Positions 9,925 to 19,699 of a stretch of DNA of 45,831 nucleotides are shown piece by piece. The stretch is from Nocardia wallacei. Lineage in GTDB: Bacteria; Actinomycetota; Actinomycetes; Mycobacteriales; Mycobacteriaceae. The notes below the pieces were generated by a model, which worked only from the letters and a program-made list of their open reading frames with translations, made no database searches and was not told the origin of the DNA. Both the position numbers and the translations under genes were made by a program. Numbering within the stretch: the stretch's first letter is position 1; the number at the start of each line of letters is the position of its first letter. Where the stretch lies: the NCBI RefSeq assembly GCF_029868745.1, contig NZ_JARWOP010000108.1, forward strand, positions 1-45,831, read 5' to 3'.

Positions 9925-9963
9925 GATCCACAAGCCTGCTGACACACTCCTCGGAAGGGCCCC

Positions 9964-10950
9964 ATGAACACCCCTGTTCGCGATCTGATCATCGTCGGCT
10001 CCGGCCCCGCCGGCTACACCGCCGCGGTCTACGCGGCCCGGGCCGAACTCGAACCGTTGCTGTTCGAAGGCACCCAGTTCGGCGGCGCCCTGATGACGAC
10101 CACCGAGGTGGAGAACTTCCCCGGCTTCCGCGACGGCATCATGGGCCCCGACCTGATGGAGGAGATGCGCGAGCAGGCCAAACGCTTCGGCGCCGATATC
10201 CGCACCGAGGACGTCGACGCGATCGACCTGTCCGGTCCGATCAAGTCCGTCACCGTCGGCGGCGAGACCTACCAGGCCTACGCGATCATCCTGGCCATGG
10301 GTTCGGCGGCCCGCTACCTGAATGTGCCGGGGGAGCAGGAGCTGCTCGGCCGCGGCGTGAGCGCCTGCGCCACCTGCGACGGCTTCTTCTTCAAGGGCCA
10401 GGACATCGTGGTCGTCGGTGGCGGCGATTCGGCCATGGAGGAGGCGACGTTCCTCACCAAGTTCGCCGCCAGCGTCACCATCGTGCACCGCCGCGAGGAG
10501 TTCCGCGCCTCGCGCATCATGCTGGACCGCGCCAAGACGAACGAGAAGATCCGCTTCGTCACCAATGCCGAAGTCACCCGGGTGCACGGCGATACCAGCG
10601 TGACCAGCCTCACCCTGCGCGACACCAAGACCGGCGAGACCTCCGAGCTGGCCGCGACCGGCCTGTTCGTCGCCATCGGCCACGATCCGCGCAGCGAACT
10701 GGTGCGCGGCCAGGTCGACCTGGACGGCGAGGGCTACGTGCTGGTGCGGGAGCCCACGACGGCCACCTCGGTCGAGGGCGTATTCGCCGTCGGCGACCTG
10801 GTCGACCACACCTACCGCCAGGCCATCACCGCCGCCGGCACCGGCTGCCGCGCGGCCATCGATGCCGAGCGCTGGCTCGCCGACAAGGGCGACATCACCT
10901 CCAACACCCTGGATCACGCCGGTCAGCCGGTCGAAGTCTCCGCCAACTGA
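9964..10950 (+). CDS. trxB: thioredoxin-disulfide reductase
   Basis: This 328-residue FAD enzyme reduces thioredoxin with NADPH in the cytoplasm. It shows the N-terminal FAD-binding [16 protein letters not shown], the redox CxxC (Cys135/Cys138 in [11 protein letters not shown]), the NADPH-binding [13 protein letters not shown] and the C-terminal FAD motif [23 protein letters not shown]. Length and motifs are those of low-molecular-weight bacterial TrxB. The ATG follows ggaaggg. trxA starts 35 bases downstream, so the pair is probably cotranscribed, as in mycobacteria where SigM-region genes precede trxB2-trxC. Confidence 0.97.
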   Translation: MNTPVRDLIIVGSGPAGYTAAVYAARAELEPLLFEGTQFGGALMTTTEVENFPGFRDGIMGPDLMEEMREQAKRFGADIRTEDVDAIDLSGPIKSVTVGGETYQAYAIILAMGSAARYLNVPGEQELLGRGVSACATCDGFFFKGQDIVVVGGGDSAMEEATFLTKFAASVTIVHRREEFRASRIMLDRAKTNEKIRFVTNAEVTRVHGDTSVTSLTLRDTKTGETSELAATGLFVAIGHDPRSELVRGQVDLDGEGYVLVREPTTATSVEGVFAVGDLVDHTYRQAITAAGTGCRAAIDAERWLADKGDITSNTLDHAGQPVEVSAN

Positions 10951-10985
10951 TCACTCTCGTCATAGCAAGCCCGAGGAGTACCACC

Positions 10986-11315
10986 ATGTCCGACACCGCC
11001 ACCAAGACCGTCACCGACGCCACGTTCCAGCAGGACGTGCTGGGCAGCGACAAGCCGGTCCTCGTCGATTTCTGGGCGTCCTGGTGCGGTCCGTGCAAGA
11101 TGGTCGCCCCCGTGCTGGAGGAGATCGCCGCCTCTCACGGCGACAAGCTCACCATCGCCAAGGTGGACGCCGACGCCAACCCGACCACCGCGAAGGACTA
11201 CAACATCCTGTCGCTGCCCACGCTGATCCTGTTCTCCGGCGGACAGGAGACCAAGCGCATCGTCGGCGCCAAGGGCAAGGCCGCGCTGCTGCGCGAACTC
11301 GAGGGCGTCATCTGA
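10986..11315 (+). CDS. trxA: thioredoxin
   Basis: The 109-residue protein is a single thioredoxin fold with the canonical active site WCGPCK (Cys34/Cys37) and the cis-proline loop SLPTLILF. It passes electrons from TrxB to ribonucleotide reductase, peroxiredoxins and other targets. It has no signal peptide, so it is cytoplasmic. ATG 10986 follows gaggag at good spacing. It is the usual partner of the upstream trxB. Confidence 0.97.
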   Translation: MSDTATKTVTDATFQQDVLGSDKPVLVDFWASWCGPCKMVAPVLEEIAASHGDKLTIAKVDADANPTTAKDYNILSLPTLILFSGGQETKRIVGAKGKAALLRELEGVI

Positions 11316-11603
11316 CGACGTAGGCCGGTTTCGGAGGCGGTATTCACCCGCGGTGCGGGCGTCCGCCTTCGAGTCCCGGCATCGGCGCTGTAGTATTTCG
11401 GCGCTGACAACAGCTTTCGGTAGTTGCACAGGGCTACCGTCTCCGGGCCCGGACGCACTGTCGGGGGTTAGGATCTCTGCACTCGGAGGATTGCTGAAAT
11501 TCGGTCCGGGTCTGAGACAATCGAGCGACGCTCCGGTCGTGCGAGGGTGTGAGCCGTCGTATGAGTGGGTACCCGGATTGGCGGAAGGAAAGGGCTCTCA
11601 CGC

Positions 11604-12803
11604 ATGCACCGACTTCGTCACGGCGATAGTGGACCAGCCGTCGCTGAGGTTCGGAGCACTCTGGCAAGTCTCGGGTTTCTACACCTTCGTCCCCACGGGA
11701 CCGACCGGTCCGACGGAAACGGCGAGTACTGGAAGGATTCCGACGCCGCCTTCGATCACGATCTCGATTCCGCGGTTCGCGCCTTCCAGCAACATCGCGG
11801 GCTGCTCGTGGACGGCGTCGTCGGCCCGGCCACGTACCGGGCGCTGAAGGAAGCCTCCTACCGCCTCGGCGCGCGCACGCTGATCTATCAGTTGTCGGCG
11901 CCGCTGTACGGCGACGACGTGGCCACGCTGCAGCGCCGCCTGCAGGATCTCGGTTTCTATGTGCACCGGGTAGACGGCTATTTCGGCCCGCACACCCACG
12001 ACGGCCTCACCGCGTTCCAGCGCGAGATCGGCCTGTCCGCCGACGGCATCTGCGGTCCGGACACGCTACGCTCGCTGGATCTGCTGGGCGCCCGCGTCAC
12101 CGGCGGCAACCCGCACCGCATCGCGGAGGAGGAGGTCGTGCACCGGGCGGGCCCGCAGCTGACCGGCAAGCGGATCGTCATCGATCCCGGAATGGGCGGG
12201 CCCGACAAGGGTTTCGCGGTTCCCACGGAGTTCGGCGATGTCTACGAGTCGGAGATCCTGTGGGATCTGGCCAGTCGCCTGGAAGGCCGGATGGCGGCCA
12301 CCGGCATGGAGACCTTCCTGTCCCGGCCGTGGGGCGCCAACCCCTCCGATGCCGAACGTGCCGAAACCTCCAACACTTTCGACGCCGACCTGATGATCTC
12401 GCTGCGTTGCGCGAACAATCCCAGCCCGCTCGCCAACGGCATCGCCAGCTTCCACTTCGGCAATTCGCACGGCTCGGTGTCGATGATCGGGCAGGTGCTG
12501 GCCGGCTTCATCCAGCGCGAGATCGTGGCCCGCACCTCGCTGCAGGACTGCCGGACGCATCCGCGCACCTGGGATCTGCTGCGGCTGACCAAGATGCCGA
12601 CGGTCCAGGTCGACATCGGTTACCTCACCAACGAATACGACGCGGCGGTGCTGGCCAATCCGCGCATGCGCGACGTGATCGCCGAGGCGATCCTGATCTC
12701 GGTCAAGCGGCTGTACCTGCTGGGCCAGGACGATCAGCCCACGGGCACATACACTTTCGCCGAACTGCTGGCCGAGGAGCTGGCCGCGGCCGACCGGATG
12801 TAG
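11604..12803 (+). CDS. cwlM: CwlM-like peptidoglycan synthesis regulator (amidase fold)
   Basis: The 399-residue protein has two peptidoglycan-binding repeats (AVRAFQQHRGLLVDGVVGPATY and GLTAFQREIGLSADGICGPDTL) and an N-acetylmuramoyl-L-alanine amidase_3 domain (GKRIVIDPG to the C-terminus). It aligns along its length with mycobacterial CwlM, which lacks a signal peptide and, when phosphorylated by PknB, activates MurA and contacts the MurJ-FhaA complex. No signal peptide is seen here either, which favours the regulatory role over wall hydrolysis. I chose the ATG at 11604, preceded by ggaaggaaagg. A GTG at 11565 would add 13 residues. The 288 bases after trxA contain no gene I can support. 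Confidence 0.88.
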   Translation: MHRLRHGDSGPAVAEVRSTLASLGFLHLRPHGTDRSDGNGEYWKDSDAAFDHDLDSAVRAFQQHRGLLVDGVVGPATYRALKEASYRLGARTLIYQLSAPLYGDDVATLQRRLQDLGFYVHRVDGYFGPHTHDGLTAFQREIGLSADGICGPDTLRSLDLLGARVTGGNPHRIAEEEVVHRAGPQLTGKRIVIDPGMGGPDKGFAVPTEFGDVYESEILWDLASRLEGRMAATGMETFLSRPWGANPSDAERAETSNTFDADLMISLRCANNPSPLANGIASFHFGNSHGSVSMIGQVLAGFIQREIVARTSLQDCRTHPRTWDLLRLTKMPTVQVDIGYLTNEYDAAVLANPRMRDVIAEAILISVKRLYLLGQDDQPTGTYTFAELLAEELAAADRM

Positions 12804-12819
12804 CCGGCCGCGGCTCGTC

Positions 12820-13602
12820 TCAGGGGCAGCCCACCCTCGACTTCGACTCCACCGACGCGGCCGCCAGCAGCTGATCCAGCGCCCGCTCCACGTCTTCCTT
12901 CCAGAAGTGATCGCTGTCGAGCTCCAGGCGCAGCCGCGGGAAGCGGTGATGCTGTGCCACCACGGTGAATCCGACGTCCTCCAGGAAGTCGGCGTCGATC
13001 ATGCAGCTCTCGGGGGAGCACCCGGAATCGGATCGCCGCCGCGGCGACGACGGCACGCCCTGCGCCGGAGAGTCGATCCGCTCCAGCAGGAACATGGACG
13101 TGACCGATCGCGTGGACATCGCGGTCGCGGACGGGTCCTGGCGAATACCGAATGCCTCGATGGCCCGCACGCCGCGCCGCACCAGATCGTCGACCACCGC
13201 CTTGATCAACCTGGTCGCGATGTCGTTGTGCTGATAGGGCGGTTCGGACCGCAGCGTGGTCAGCAGCACGGCGTCCGGGCTGACCGGTGACGTCGGGAAC
13301 AACGTCGCCCGCGGCACCGCGCTCGGCGGCGAGTACAGCGCGCAACCGGCGGGCCGGTCGTCTACCAATGCGATCTGACCGCACGAGCCCCAATCGAGCA
13401 GCACGGTGGACAACCAGGCCTCCTTCTCGAAGACCGGGTCGCTGAATTCACGAGAGTCCGCCGCCACGGCGGGATCGAGCTCCCAGAACACGCACCGCCG
13501 GGCGTGTGCGGGCAGCTTGTCGAGTCCGCCGAGGGTAAGTGCGGTAACGCTGGTCGACACCGCTCTACTCAGCCTCCAGCTTTCCGATTCATCCACACTC
13601 AC
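12820..13602 (-). CDS. GNAT-like conserved protein (Rv3916c-like)
   Basis: This 260-residue protein resembles the conserved protein found between cwlM and parB in M. tuberculosis (Rv3916c). A GNAT-type core is suggested by GQIALVDDRPAGCALYSPP, followed by PPYQHNDIATRLIKAVVDDLVRRGVRAIEAFG, where the RxxGxG/A loop of classical acetyltransferases is poorly kept. It also has a terminal cysteine (SRVGCP) and a CSPESC pair. It is transcribed away from cwlM in the same direction as parB, 186 bases downstream of it. The start is a GTG. The substrate is unknown. Confidence 0.75.
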   Translation of the reverse strand: MSVDESESWRLSRAVSTSVTALTLGGLDKLPAHARRCVFWELDPAVAADSREFSDPVFEKEAWLSTVLLDWGSCGQIALVDDRPAGCALYSPPSAVPRATLFPTSPVSPDAVLLTTLRSEPPYQHNDIATRLIKAVVDDLVRRGVRAIEAFGIRQDPSATAMSTRSVTSMFLLERIDSPAQGVPSSPRRRSDSGCSPESCMIDADFLEDVGFTVVAQHHRFPRLRLELDSDHFWKEDVERALDQLLAAASVESKSRVGCP

Positions 13603-13692
13603 GCCGCATCAATATCTTCTCGCCAGCAAGAATAAGCGATCAAAGCGAACCGCCTCATTTCCGATAGCTGTGCTGTCATCAGGATTGCAGCG

Positions 13693-13713
13693 CGGCGCCC
13701 GCGAAGGGCGCCG
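13693..13713 (-). terminator. hairpin downstream of parB
   Basis: CGGCGCCC and GGGCGCCG form an 8-base stem around GCGAA in the 186-base gap after parB. A short palindrome GTCACAGTGAC adjoins it (13713-13723). There is no U-tract on the minus transcript, so this is only a possible terminator or operator. Confidence 0.35.
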
Positions 13714-13788
13714 TCACAGTGACGTTTCGCTGCCAGGGTCCGGTATCTCCGCTGATCGCGCGGTTTTCGGCCGTGACACCCCGTCGTC

Positions 13789-14790
13789 CTAGCTCTGCTG
13801 CTCCATCATTTTCACGATGCGTTCCAGATCGGCGAGATCGCCGAACTCGACGACGATCTTGCCCTTCTTCTTGCCCATGCTCACCGTGACGCGGGTGTCG
13901 AAGGAGTCGGCGAGCCGCTCGGCCAACCGCTCCAGACCGGGCATCTGCACGGGCTTGCGGTCGGCGGGGCGCCGCTCCTTCTCCTCATCGGGGTACCGGT
14001 TGGCGAGGGTGACCGCCTCCTCGGTGGCCCGGACCGAGAGTCCTTCGGCGACAATCCGTTCCGCCAGCTTCTCCTGCGCCTCCGCGCCGGACTCCAGCCC
14101 GAGGAGGGCACGGGCGTGCCCGGCGGACAGCACGCCCGCCGCGACCCGCCGCTGCACCGGGATCGGCAACTTCAGCAGGCGGATCATATTCGTGACGACC
14201 GGCCGGGATCGGCCGATCCGGTTCGCCAGTTCCTCGTGGGTGACGCCGAACTCTTCCAGCAGCTGCTGATACGCGGCCGCCTCTTCGAGCGGATTCAGTT
14301 GCACCCGATGGATGTTCTCCAGCAGGGCGTCGCGCAGCATCGCGTCGTCGGTGGTCTCGCGGACGATGGCCGGAATGGTCTCCAGCTTCGCGTCCTGGCA
14401 GGCGCGCCAGCGGCGCTCGCCCATGACGATCTGGTAGCGCGGGGTAGGGGAGGACTCCAACTGGCGCACCACGATCGGCTGCATGAGGCCGAATTCGCGC
14501 ACCGAATGGATCAGTTCCTCGAGCGCGTCTTCCTCGAAGACCTGGCGCGGCTGCTTGGGATTGGGCTCGATCTGGTCCGGCGGAATCTCCCGATAGACGG
14601 CTCCGGCGTCGGATCCGCCGGCCGGGTCGGGAACCCGGTGCAGATACGCCGAGGCCGGATGCGGACCGATCGGGTCCAAGCCGATGACGGCATTCGCGGC
14701 GGCGCTGCCGAGCCCCTGGACGTCGGTCGGCCCGGTCGGGATGAGCGCGGCCAGCCCGCGCCCCAGTCCACCCTTCTTCGCCTGACTCAT
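13789..14790 (-). CDS. parB: chromosome-partitioning protein ParB
   Basis: The 333-residue protein has the N-terminal CTPase/ParB domain ([25 protein letters not shown], then [16 protein letters not shown] containing the GERR motif), the helix-turn-helix that reads parS ([28 protein letters not shown]) and a C-terminal dimerisation segment ([19 protein letters not shown]). It loads on parS and spreads as a CTP-dependent clamp to organise the origin. Its gene starts 4 bases after parA ends, so the two form an operon. Several parS-like sites lie just upstream of parA in this window. Confidence 0.96.
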   Translation of the reverse strand: MSQAKKGGLGRGLAALIPTGPTDVQGLGSAAANAVIGLDPIGPHPASAYLHRVPDPAGGSDAGAVYREIPPDQIEPNPKQPRQVFEEDALEELIHSVREFGLMQPIVVRQLESSPTPRYQIVMGERRWRACQDAKLETIPAIVRETTDDAMLRDALLENIHRVQLNPLEEAAAYQQLLEEFGVTHEELANRIGRSRPVVTNMIRLLKLPIPVQRRVAAGVLSAGHARALLGLESGAEAQEKLAERIVAEGLSVRATEEAVTLANRYPDEEKERRPADRKPVQMPGLERLAERLADSFDTRVTVSMGKKKGKIVVEFGDLADLERIVKMMEQQS

Positions 14791-14794
14791 CGGC

Positions 14795-15802
14795 TTACCG
14801 ACCCCTTTCCTCGTTCACTCCACCAGCCGTGCCCACCACAGCGCTCCGGGCGGCCATCTCCCGCCCGGCATCCAGATAGCTCATCGCACCACGGGAACCC
14901 GGATCGTAATCCAGCACCGTCATGCCGTAGCCGGGCGCCTCGGAAACCTTCACGCTCCGGGGAATCACCGACCGCAGCACCACGTCGCCGAAGTGCCCGC
15001 GCACCTCCTCGGCGACCTGATCGGCGAGCTTGGTGCGGCCGTCGTACATCGTGAGGACGACGGTCGACACATGCAGTTCCGGATTCAGATGCGCCTGCAC
15101 CAGACTGATATTGCGGATCAGCTGACCCACGCCCTCCAGCGCGTAGTACTCGCACTGGATCGGGATCAGCACCTCCTTGGCGGCCACGAGCGCGTTCACG
15201 GTGAGCAAGCCCAGCGACGGCGGGCAGTCGATCATCACGTAATCGATGTCGTAGCCCGCCAGGTTCGCCTCCTGGATCGCGGCCTTCAGCCGGCCCTCGC
15301 GGGCCACCATGGACACGAGTTCGATCTCGGCGCCGGCCAGGTCGATGGTCGCCGGAATGCACAGCAGCCGTTCGTTGTGCGGGCTGCGCTGGATCGCCTG
15401 GTGCACGGTCGCCTCGCCGATGAGCAGCTCATAGCTGGAGGGCACACCGGAGTGGTGTTCGACGCCCATCGCCGTGCTGGCATTGCCCTGCGGGTCGAGA
15501 TCGATGACCAGCACGGTCATCCCCTGTAGCGCCAGCGCCGCGGCGAGATTCACGGCGGTCGTGGTCTTGCCGACACCACCCTTCTGGTTCGCGATGGTGA
15601 TGATGCGTTGTTCGCGCGGCTTGGGGATGGTCATCGAACCAGGATGCAGTACTTGACTGGCGCGCTGCGCCTCAGCGGCTATGGGCGTGTCGGCGGAGAT
15701 GCTTCCGAACGGGGCCTGATCCAGATCGAAGCCACTTCCGTCCAGCATTCCGGGCACCCGCGACGTTGTTTCCCGTGAAACATTCGCTGGACCGTTCGAC
15801 AT
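14795..15802 (-). CDS. parA: chromosome-partitioning ATPase ParA
   Basis: The 335-residue protein carries the deviant Walker A motif ([20 protein letters not shown]), Walker A' ([12 protein letters not shown]) and Walker B ([18 protein letters not shown]) of ParA/Soj ATPases. The C-terminal [17 protein letters not shown] matches mycobacterial ParA. Start ATG at 15802 gives [14 protein letters not shown]. The VSRET segment also occurs in the M. tuberculosis protein and is encoded by a parS-like site here. An upstream in-frame start at 15871 is possible but encodes an unconserved Cys-rich stretch. ParA uses ATP-dependent DNA binding to move ParB-parS complexes. Confidence 0.95.
   Translation of the reverse strand: MSNGPANVSRETTSRVPGMLDGSGFDLDQAPFGSISADTPIAAEAQRASQVLHPGSMTIPKPREQRIITIANQKGGVGKTTTAVNLAAALALQGMTVLVIDLDPQGNASTAMGVEHHSGVPSSYELLIGEATVHQAIQRSPHNERLLCIPATIDLAGAEIELVSMVAREGRLKAAIQEANLAGYDIDYVMIDCPPSLGLLTVNALVAAKEVLIPIQCEYYALEGVGQLIRNISLVQAHLNPELHVSTVVLTMYDGRTKLADQVAEEVRGHFGDVVLRSVIPRSVKVSEAPGYGMTVLDYDPGSRGAMSYLDAGREMAARSAVVGTAGGVNEERGR
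15767..15782. promoter_or_regulatory. parS-like ParB site inside parA
   Basis: TGTTTCCCGTGAAACA differs from the canonical parS (TGTTTCACGTGAAACA) at one position. It lies within the first codons of parA, encoding VSRET on the minus strand. Confidence 0.75.
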
Positions 15803-16174
15803 ACAGGCTCCTAACCCCGAGAACTTCAGACACGTGCCCAAGCAGCATCGATGCCGCGTCGGCTCGAGCAAACGAAGCGCGGCACAGCGGAATCGAGACC
15901 GATGCCCATCCTGGCGAGCCTGTCGGGCACCGCAAATCTGTGCTCACGCTCGATGACACCTAGCTTGCCAGCACCGGACCCAATACGGAAGTTGAACCGC
16001 TGCGATCACACCGCGACACGCAAAGTTTCTTACTCGGAAGACGTTTCACATCCCATCGCGCGGCCCGAACGCGCCCGAGACGACCGAAAGGCTTGCTCCC
16101 CAAGTCCGTACACACCTGAGGATGGCGCGGCGCTCAGGGAGGCGTGGCGGATTGCAGCGGGGGAGTCGACGTCA

Positions 16175-16190
16175 TGTTTCACATGAAACA
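16175..16190. promoter_or_regulatory. parS-like ParB site
   Basis: TGTTTCACATGAAACA has one difference from canonical parS. It is identical to the site at 16221-16236, 46 bases away start to start. Confidence 0.8.
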
Positions 16191-16220
16191 CGAACCCAGC
16201 GCAGAGGCCGGCGCGGCCCA

Positions 16221-16236
16221 TGTTTCACATGAAACA
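16221..16236. promoter_or_regulatory. parS-like ParB site
   Basis: TGTTTCACATGAAACA has one difference from canonical parS and is the second copy of the identical pair. Confidence 0.8.
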
Positions 16237-16421
16237 AGGAGTGCGAGCGAAACGGTGTGTGCCGAGCCGTCTTCCGGCTGACAGGCGATGAAGCGCTCGC
16301 CGACGACCCGCGCGCACCGAATCCGCACCGGGCCAGTCTCTCGCGCACAGCATCCGCACCACCGGTCCGTCCTTGACGAGGGAACGAACATCGCTCGCGA
16401 TTCTGTCAATGAGGCCAGCCA

Positions 16422-16437
16422 TGTTTCATGTGAAACC
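16422..16437. promoter_or_regulatory. degenerate parS-like site
   Basis: TGTTTCATGTGAAACC has two differences from canonical parS. Confidence 0.65.
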
Positions 16438-16484
16438 AAGGTCGGCGGCGAGCCCACGGATGCCAACTGCCGAGCAGGCGTACC

Positions 16485-16606
16485 GCAGGGCGACTCGACG
16501 CAGGGCGACTCGACGCAGAGCAACCGCCGCAGAGCGACTCGACGCAGAACGACCGCCGTAGAGCGACTCATCACAGAACGACCGCCGCAGAACGACTCAT
16601 CGCCGA
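16485..16606. repeat. degenerate 15-base tandem repeat
   Basis: About eight imperfect copies of a 15-base unit (GCGACTCGACGCAGA and variants such as GACCGCCGCAGAAC) run between two parS-like sites. Because the unit is a multiple of three, it keeps reading frames open on both strands, which explains spurious long frames here. Confidence 0.65.
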
Positions 16607-16640
16607 GTGGCCCTACCCGACGAACCCGACAACCGCACAA

Positions 16641-16656
16641 TGATTCACGTGAAACA
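16641..16656. promoter_or_regulatory. parS-like ParB site
   Basis: TGATTCACGTGAAACA has one difference from canonical parS. It lies 55 bases beyond the rsmG stop. Confidence 0.75.
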
Positions 16657-16710
16657 ACGCCCATGCGCCAGCGCGCCGACAGCCCGATCGTCAGGCACTG
16701 AGTGTGGGGT

Positions 16711-17448
16711 TCACCGTCGGCGCTTGGCCTGATTCCGTTCAGCCCTGCGCTCGGCACGGGGGAGACGCTCGACGCTCAGCACGACCGTCGGCGGATCGAC
16801 GATCCCCGCGCCGCACTCGAGCACCTGCGCGTTGCCGCCGCCCGCACGAGCCAGATCATCGCGATCGCGTTCGAGTTCCTCCGCCGCGCTCGATCCCTTG
16901 AGCGCGAGCATGCGGCCACGGTCGTGCACCAACGGCAGCGACCACTTGGCGAGCTTGGCGAGCGGAGCGACCGCGCGCGAGGTGACGACGTCCGCCCCGC
17001 CGGCCACCTTCCGCACATCGGGTTGTTCGGCCCGGCCGCGCACGACCGTCACGTTCAGTCCCGCCGACTCGATGAATTCGGCGAGGAAAATGGTCCGGCG
17101 CAGCAGCGGCTCGACCAAGGTGATTCGCAGATCGGGCCGCGCGATCGCGAGCGGAATTCCGGGCAGGCCCGCGCCGCTGCCGATATCGACGACCGTCGCG
17201 GACGCGGGGATCAGTTCGCCCAGCACGGCACAGTTGAGTATGTGCCGATCCCACAGCCGCGGCACCTCGCGCGGGCCGATCAGGCCGCGCTCCACACCGG
17301 CGGTCGCCAGCGCCGCGCAGTAGCGCCGAGCCAGCGGCAGTCGATCCCCGAAGACCCGCTCCGCCGCGACGGGCGGTTCCGGCTCCGCGCCCGGGGGAGG
17401 GGAGTACTCCGGGTCGGTCACACCGTTTCCTCGTTCCACGTGAAACAT
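16711..17448 (-). CDS. rsmG: 16S rRNA (guanine-N7) methyltransferase RsmG
   Basis: This 245-residue SAM-dependent enzyme methylates G527 (E. coli numbering) of 16S rRNA. It shows [18 protein letters not shown], the SAM-binding motif [22 protein letters not shown] and [18 protein letters not shown], all typical of RsmG/GidB. ATG 17448 gives MFHVERGNG, whose codons coincide with a parS-like sequence. This start type is common in actinobacterial RsmG annotations but may reflect the parS site rather than real protein conservation. An internal GTG (VTDPEYS) is the alternative. Loss-of-function mutations in this family give low-level streptomycin resistance. Confidence 0.93.
   Translation of the reverse strand: MFHVERGNGVTDPEYSPPPGAEPEPPVAAERVFGDRLPLARRYCAALATAGVERGLIGPREVPRLWDRHILNCAVLGELIPASATVVDIGSGAGLPGIPLAIARPDLRITLVEPLLRRTIFLAEFIESAGLNVTVVRGRAEQPDVRKVAGGADVVTSRAVAPLAKLAKWSLPLVHDRGRMLALKGSSAAEELERDRDDLARAGGGNAQVLECGAGIVDPPTVVLSVERLPRAERRAERNQAKRRR
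17432..17447. promoter_or_regulatory. parS-like site overlapping the rsmG start
   Basis: CGTTCCACGTGAAACA has two differences from canonical parS and encodes FHVER at the N-terminus of RsmG on the minus strand. Confidence 0.6.
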
Positions 17449-17493
17449 CCTTCCGGATTCGGCGTCGGATCGAGAACCCGACCCCGCACAAGG

Positions 17494-17528
17494 GTAGGGC
17501 CCCCGGTTCCGCGAACCGGGGGCCCTAC
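17494..17528 (-). terminator. strong hairpin between jag and rsmG
   Basis: A perfect 16-base stem (GTAGGGCCCCCGGTTC paired with GAACCGGGGGCCCTAC) has a 3-base loop CGC. It sits just after the jag stop on the minus strand. It lacks a U-tract, like many actinobacterial terminators. It would separate rnpA-yidD-yidC-jag from rsmG. Confidence 0.65.
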
Positions 17529-17542
17529 ACATTCCATTGCCA

Positions 17543-18136
17543 CTAGGACGGCAGCACGACCACGTGCCGGTTCGGCTCGACACCCTCGCTCTCGCTGGCG
17601 ACGCCGTCGATCTCCGCCACCGCGTCGTGCACGATCTTGCGCTCGAACGGCGTCATGGCGGGGAGCGACTCCGGCTCACCCGAATCCAGCACACGCTGCG
17701 CCGCATCGGTGCCGAGCGAACTCAACTCCTCCCGGCGCTGCGCCCGCCAGCCGGCGACGTCCAGCATCAGCCGACTGCGCACACCGGTCGCCTGCTGCAC
17801 CGCCAGGCGGGTCAGCTCCTGCAGCGCGTCCAGCACCTCGCCGCGGCGGCCCACCAACTTGGACAGATCCCGGCCGCCGTCGATGCTCACCACCGCGCGG
17901 TCGCCCTCGACGTCCAGATCGATATCGCCGTCGAAGTCGAGGACGTCCAGCAGTTGCTCGAGGTAGTCACCGGCGATCTCGCCTTCCTCGATGAGCGCTT
18001 CCTCGGCGTCGGTCGCACCCTCCGCCGCGTCGTCCGCGACGGGATCCGACTCGTCGGTCGTGGGCTCGTCCGCGATCGTTGTGCTGTTTGCGCTGAGGGC
18101 CACGGTGGCGTCCCCTCCGTCGGTTTCAACAGTCAT
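17543..18136 (-). CDS. jag: Jag/KhpB-like RNA-binding protein (KH and R3H domains)
   Basis: The 197-residue protein has an acidic N-terminus, then a Jag-type KH domain ([26 protein letters not shown]) and a C-terminal R3H domain ([25 protein letters not shown]). These are single-strand RNA-binding modules, and the family is linked to elongation and cell-shape control in firmicutes. Gene position directly after yidC is widely conserved. ATG 18136 is chosen because aaggaa precedes it. A TTG at 18154 is also in frame. The stem-loop at 17494-17528 follows its stop. Confidence 0.92.
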   Translation of the reverse strand: MTVETDGGDATVALSANSTTIADEPTTDESDPVADDAAEGATDAEEALIEEGEIAGDYLEQLLDVLDFDGDIDLDVEGDRAVVSIDGGRDLSKLVGRRGEVLDALQELTRLAVQQATGVRSRLMLDVAGWRAQRREELSSLGTDAAQRVLDSGEPESLPAMTPFERKIVHDAVAEIDGVASESEGVEPNRHVVVLPS

Positions 18137-18246
18137 GTGTGTCGTTTCCTTCAATCTGCGTCATCCGTCGTGTCCGGCGGTCACCCGCCGGGAAGCTGTG
18201 TCCGGCGACGCCGTCTGCATCCGTCACTCCCGTCCGACGGGGTGCG

Positions 18247-19362
18247 CTAACGACGTCGCTTCTGATTCGGGCGGCCGCGGTTTCCGGATCGCTTCCGATT
18301 GCCTTGTCCGCCTTGCTTGGACGAAGCTGTCGCCTTTCCCGGCTTGGTCGCGCCCGAACCGTTGCGCGTCGCGGGCGGCGTTTCGGTCTCGCCCTCGACC
18401 ACGGGCGCGTCGGCGGCCGCGTCCGCCGGAGCGGTCGGCTGCTTCTTCTTCGGCTTGGCGCCCGGCTTCGGAGCATTGGCGGTCTGGCGCTCCTTGGCCT
18501 CCAGCTTCTTCTGCTCCTCTTCCTTCTCCATCCGGCCGAAGACAAGGTGCTGCTGCCCGTAGGTCCAGATGTTGTTGGCGACCCAGTAGAGCAGGATGGC
18601 GATGGGCAGGAACGGACCACCGACGATCACGCCGAGCGGAAACACCCACAGCGCCAGTTTGTTCATGATCGCGGCCTGCGGGTTGGCCGCGGCCTCCGCG
18701 CTCTGCCGCGCGACGGACGCCCGCGCGTTGAAGTGGGTCGCCAGGCCCGCGATGATCATCAGTGGCACCGCGACGTACACCAGGTTCGCCAGGTGCGGGA
18801 TGCCGCCGTAGTCGGCGAACGCCTCCAACTGCGCCTTGGGCGAGGTGATCGCCGCGGAGATGGGCGCCCCGAAAATGCGGGCCCGCAGGAACGACTGCAC
18901 ATCGTCGGCGTTGAAGACGTAGTTCGCCGTGTGCGCGTTGTCGTAGGCGGACATGTTCCCGCCGCCGCCAAAGCCACCGATACTGCCGCCGGTCCGGTTG
19001 AACGATCGCAATACGTGGTACAGACCGATGAAGACCGGTACCTGCGCCAGCACCGGCAGACAGCCCATCAGGGGGTTGAAGCCGTGGTCCTTCTGGAGCT
19101 TCTGCATCTCGAGCGCCATCTTCTGGCGGTCGTTCTTGTACTTCTTCTGCAGCTCCTTGATCTGGGGCTGCAACTCCTGCATCTGCTTGGTCGTGCGGAC
19201 CTGCTTGACGAACGGCTTGTAGAGCACCAGCCGCAGGGTGAACACCAGGAACACCACCGCCAGCGCCCAGGCGAGGCCATTGTCCTTGCCCAGGGCGAAC
19301 CCGAAGACTCGGTGCCAGAACCACAAGATCCAGGACACCGGATAGTAGATGAAATCGAGCAC
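18247..19362 (-). CDS. yidC: membrane protein insertase YidC
   Basis: The protein of about 371 residues inserts membrane proteins with or without Sec. It has the first helix [20 protein letters not shown], the cytoplasmic coiled helical hairpin ([35 protein letters not shown]), the [22 protein letters not shown] segment and three further helices. The basic, low-complexity tail ends [12 protein letters not shown], which could contact the ribosome. It matches the mycobacterial protein closely. The GTG at 19362 sits about 11 bases after ggggag. A GTG at 19374, overlapping yidD, would add four residues. Confidence 0.95.
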   Translation of the reverse strand: MLDFIYYPVSWILWFWHRVFGFALGKDNGLAWALAVVFLVFTLRLVLYKPFVKQVRTTKQMQELQPQIKELQKKYKNDRQKMALEMQKLQKDHGFNPLMGCLPVLAQVPVFIGLYHVLRSFNRTGGSIGGFGGGGNMSAYDNAHTANYVFNADDVQSFLRARIFGAPISAAITSPKAQLEAFADYGGIPHLANLVYVAVPLMIIAGLATHFNARASVARQSAEAAANPQAAIMNKLALWVFPLGVIVGGPFLPIAILLYWVANNIWTYGQQHLVFGRMEKEEEQKKLEAKERQTANAPKPGAKPKKKQPTAPADAAADAPVVEGETETPPATRNGSGATKPGKATASSKQGGQGNRKRSGNRGRPNQKRRR

Positions 19363-19366
19363 GGCT

Positions 19367-19699
19367 CTATGCACTCCCGTCGGTCGTGTCGCCGGTCACC
19401 GAGGGCGGCGACCCCTTACAAGTCTGCTGCGCGGCCGGCTGATCGGCGGCTGCCCCTTTCCGTTTCGGCTCCGGAACGGGGTCCCACCCACCAGGGTGCC
19501 AGGGCGCACATTTGACCAATCGCACGGCCGTCAATCCGAGGCCGACGAACAGGCCCCGGGTGCGCAACGCCGTCACCGCGTACTCGCTACAGGTGGGAGT
19601 GAATCGACACACCGGCATACGGGTGGGGGAGACGTAGGTCCGGTACAGCTCGATGACGAAGATCAGCACATCGGACGGCAGCCGGGCGACCCGCCTCAT
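19367..19699 (-). CDS. yidD: YidD membrane insertion efficiency factor
   Basis: This 110-residue protein has the YidD signature [20 protein letters not shown] and [14 protein letters not shown], preceded by an amphipathic first helix ([15 protein letters not shown]). YidD acts at the inner face of the membrane with YidC. Its ATG overlaps the rnpA stop (ATGA) and its stop lies within the yidC start region, so rnpA-yidD-yidC are translationally linked. The C-terminal tail of about 30 residues is poorly conserved. Confidence 0.95.
   Translation of the reverse strand: MRRVARLPSDVLIFVIELYRTYVSPTRMPVCRFTPTCSEYAVTALRTRGLFVGLGLTAVRLVKCAPWHPGGWDPVPEPKRKGAAADQPAAQQTCKGSPPSVTGDTTDGSA

Larger units (their letters stand above)
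15803..16710. other. non-coding parA-rsmG region with parS cluster
   Basis: These 908 bases hold no gene I can support. Open frames here lack ribosome sites and recognisable domains. The content is four free-standing parS-like sites (listed separately), the divided promoter region of parA on the minus strand, and a degenerate 15-base tandem repeat at about 16485-16606. The region is a natural ParB loading centre roughly 4 kb from dnaA. Confidence 0.7.

Noticed and set aside
16179..16757. Possible genes in the parA-rsmG gap on both strands
   Set aside because: The frames stay open because of 15-base repeats and high GC. They overlap rsmG or parS sites and have no ribosome site or domain.
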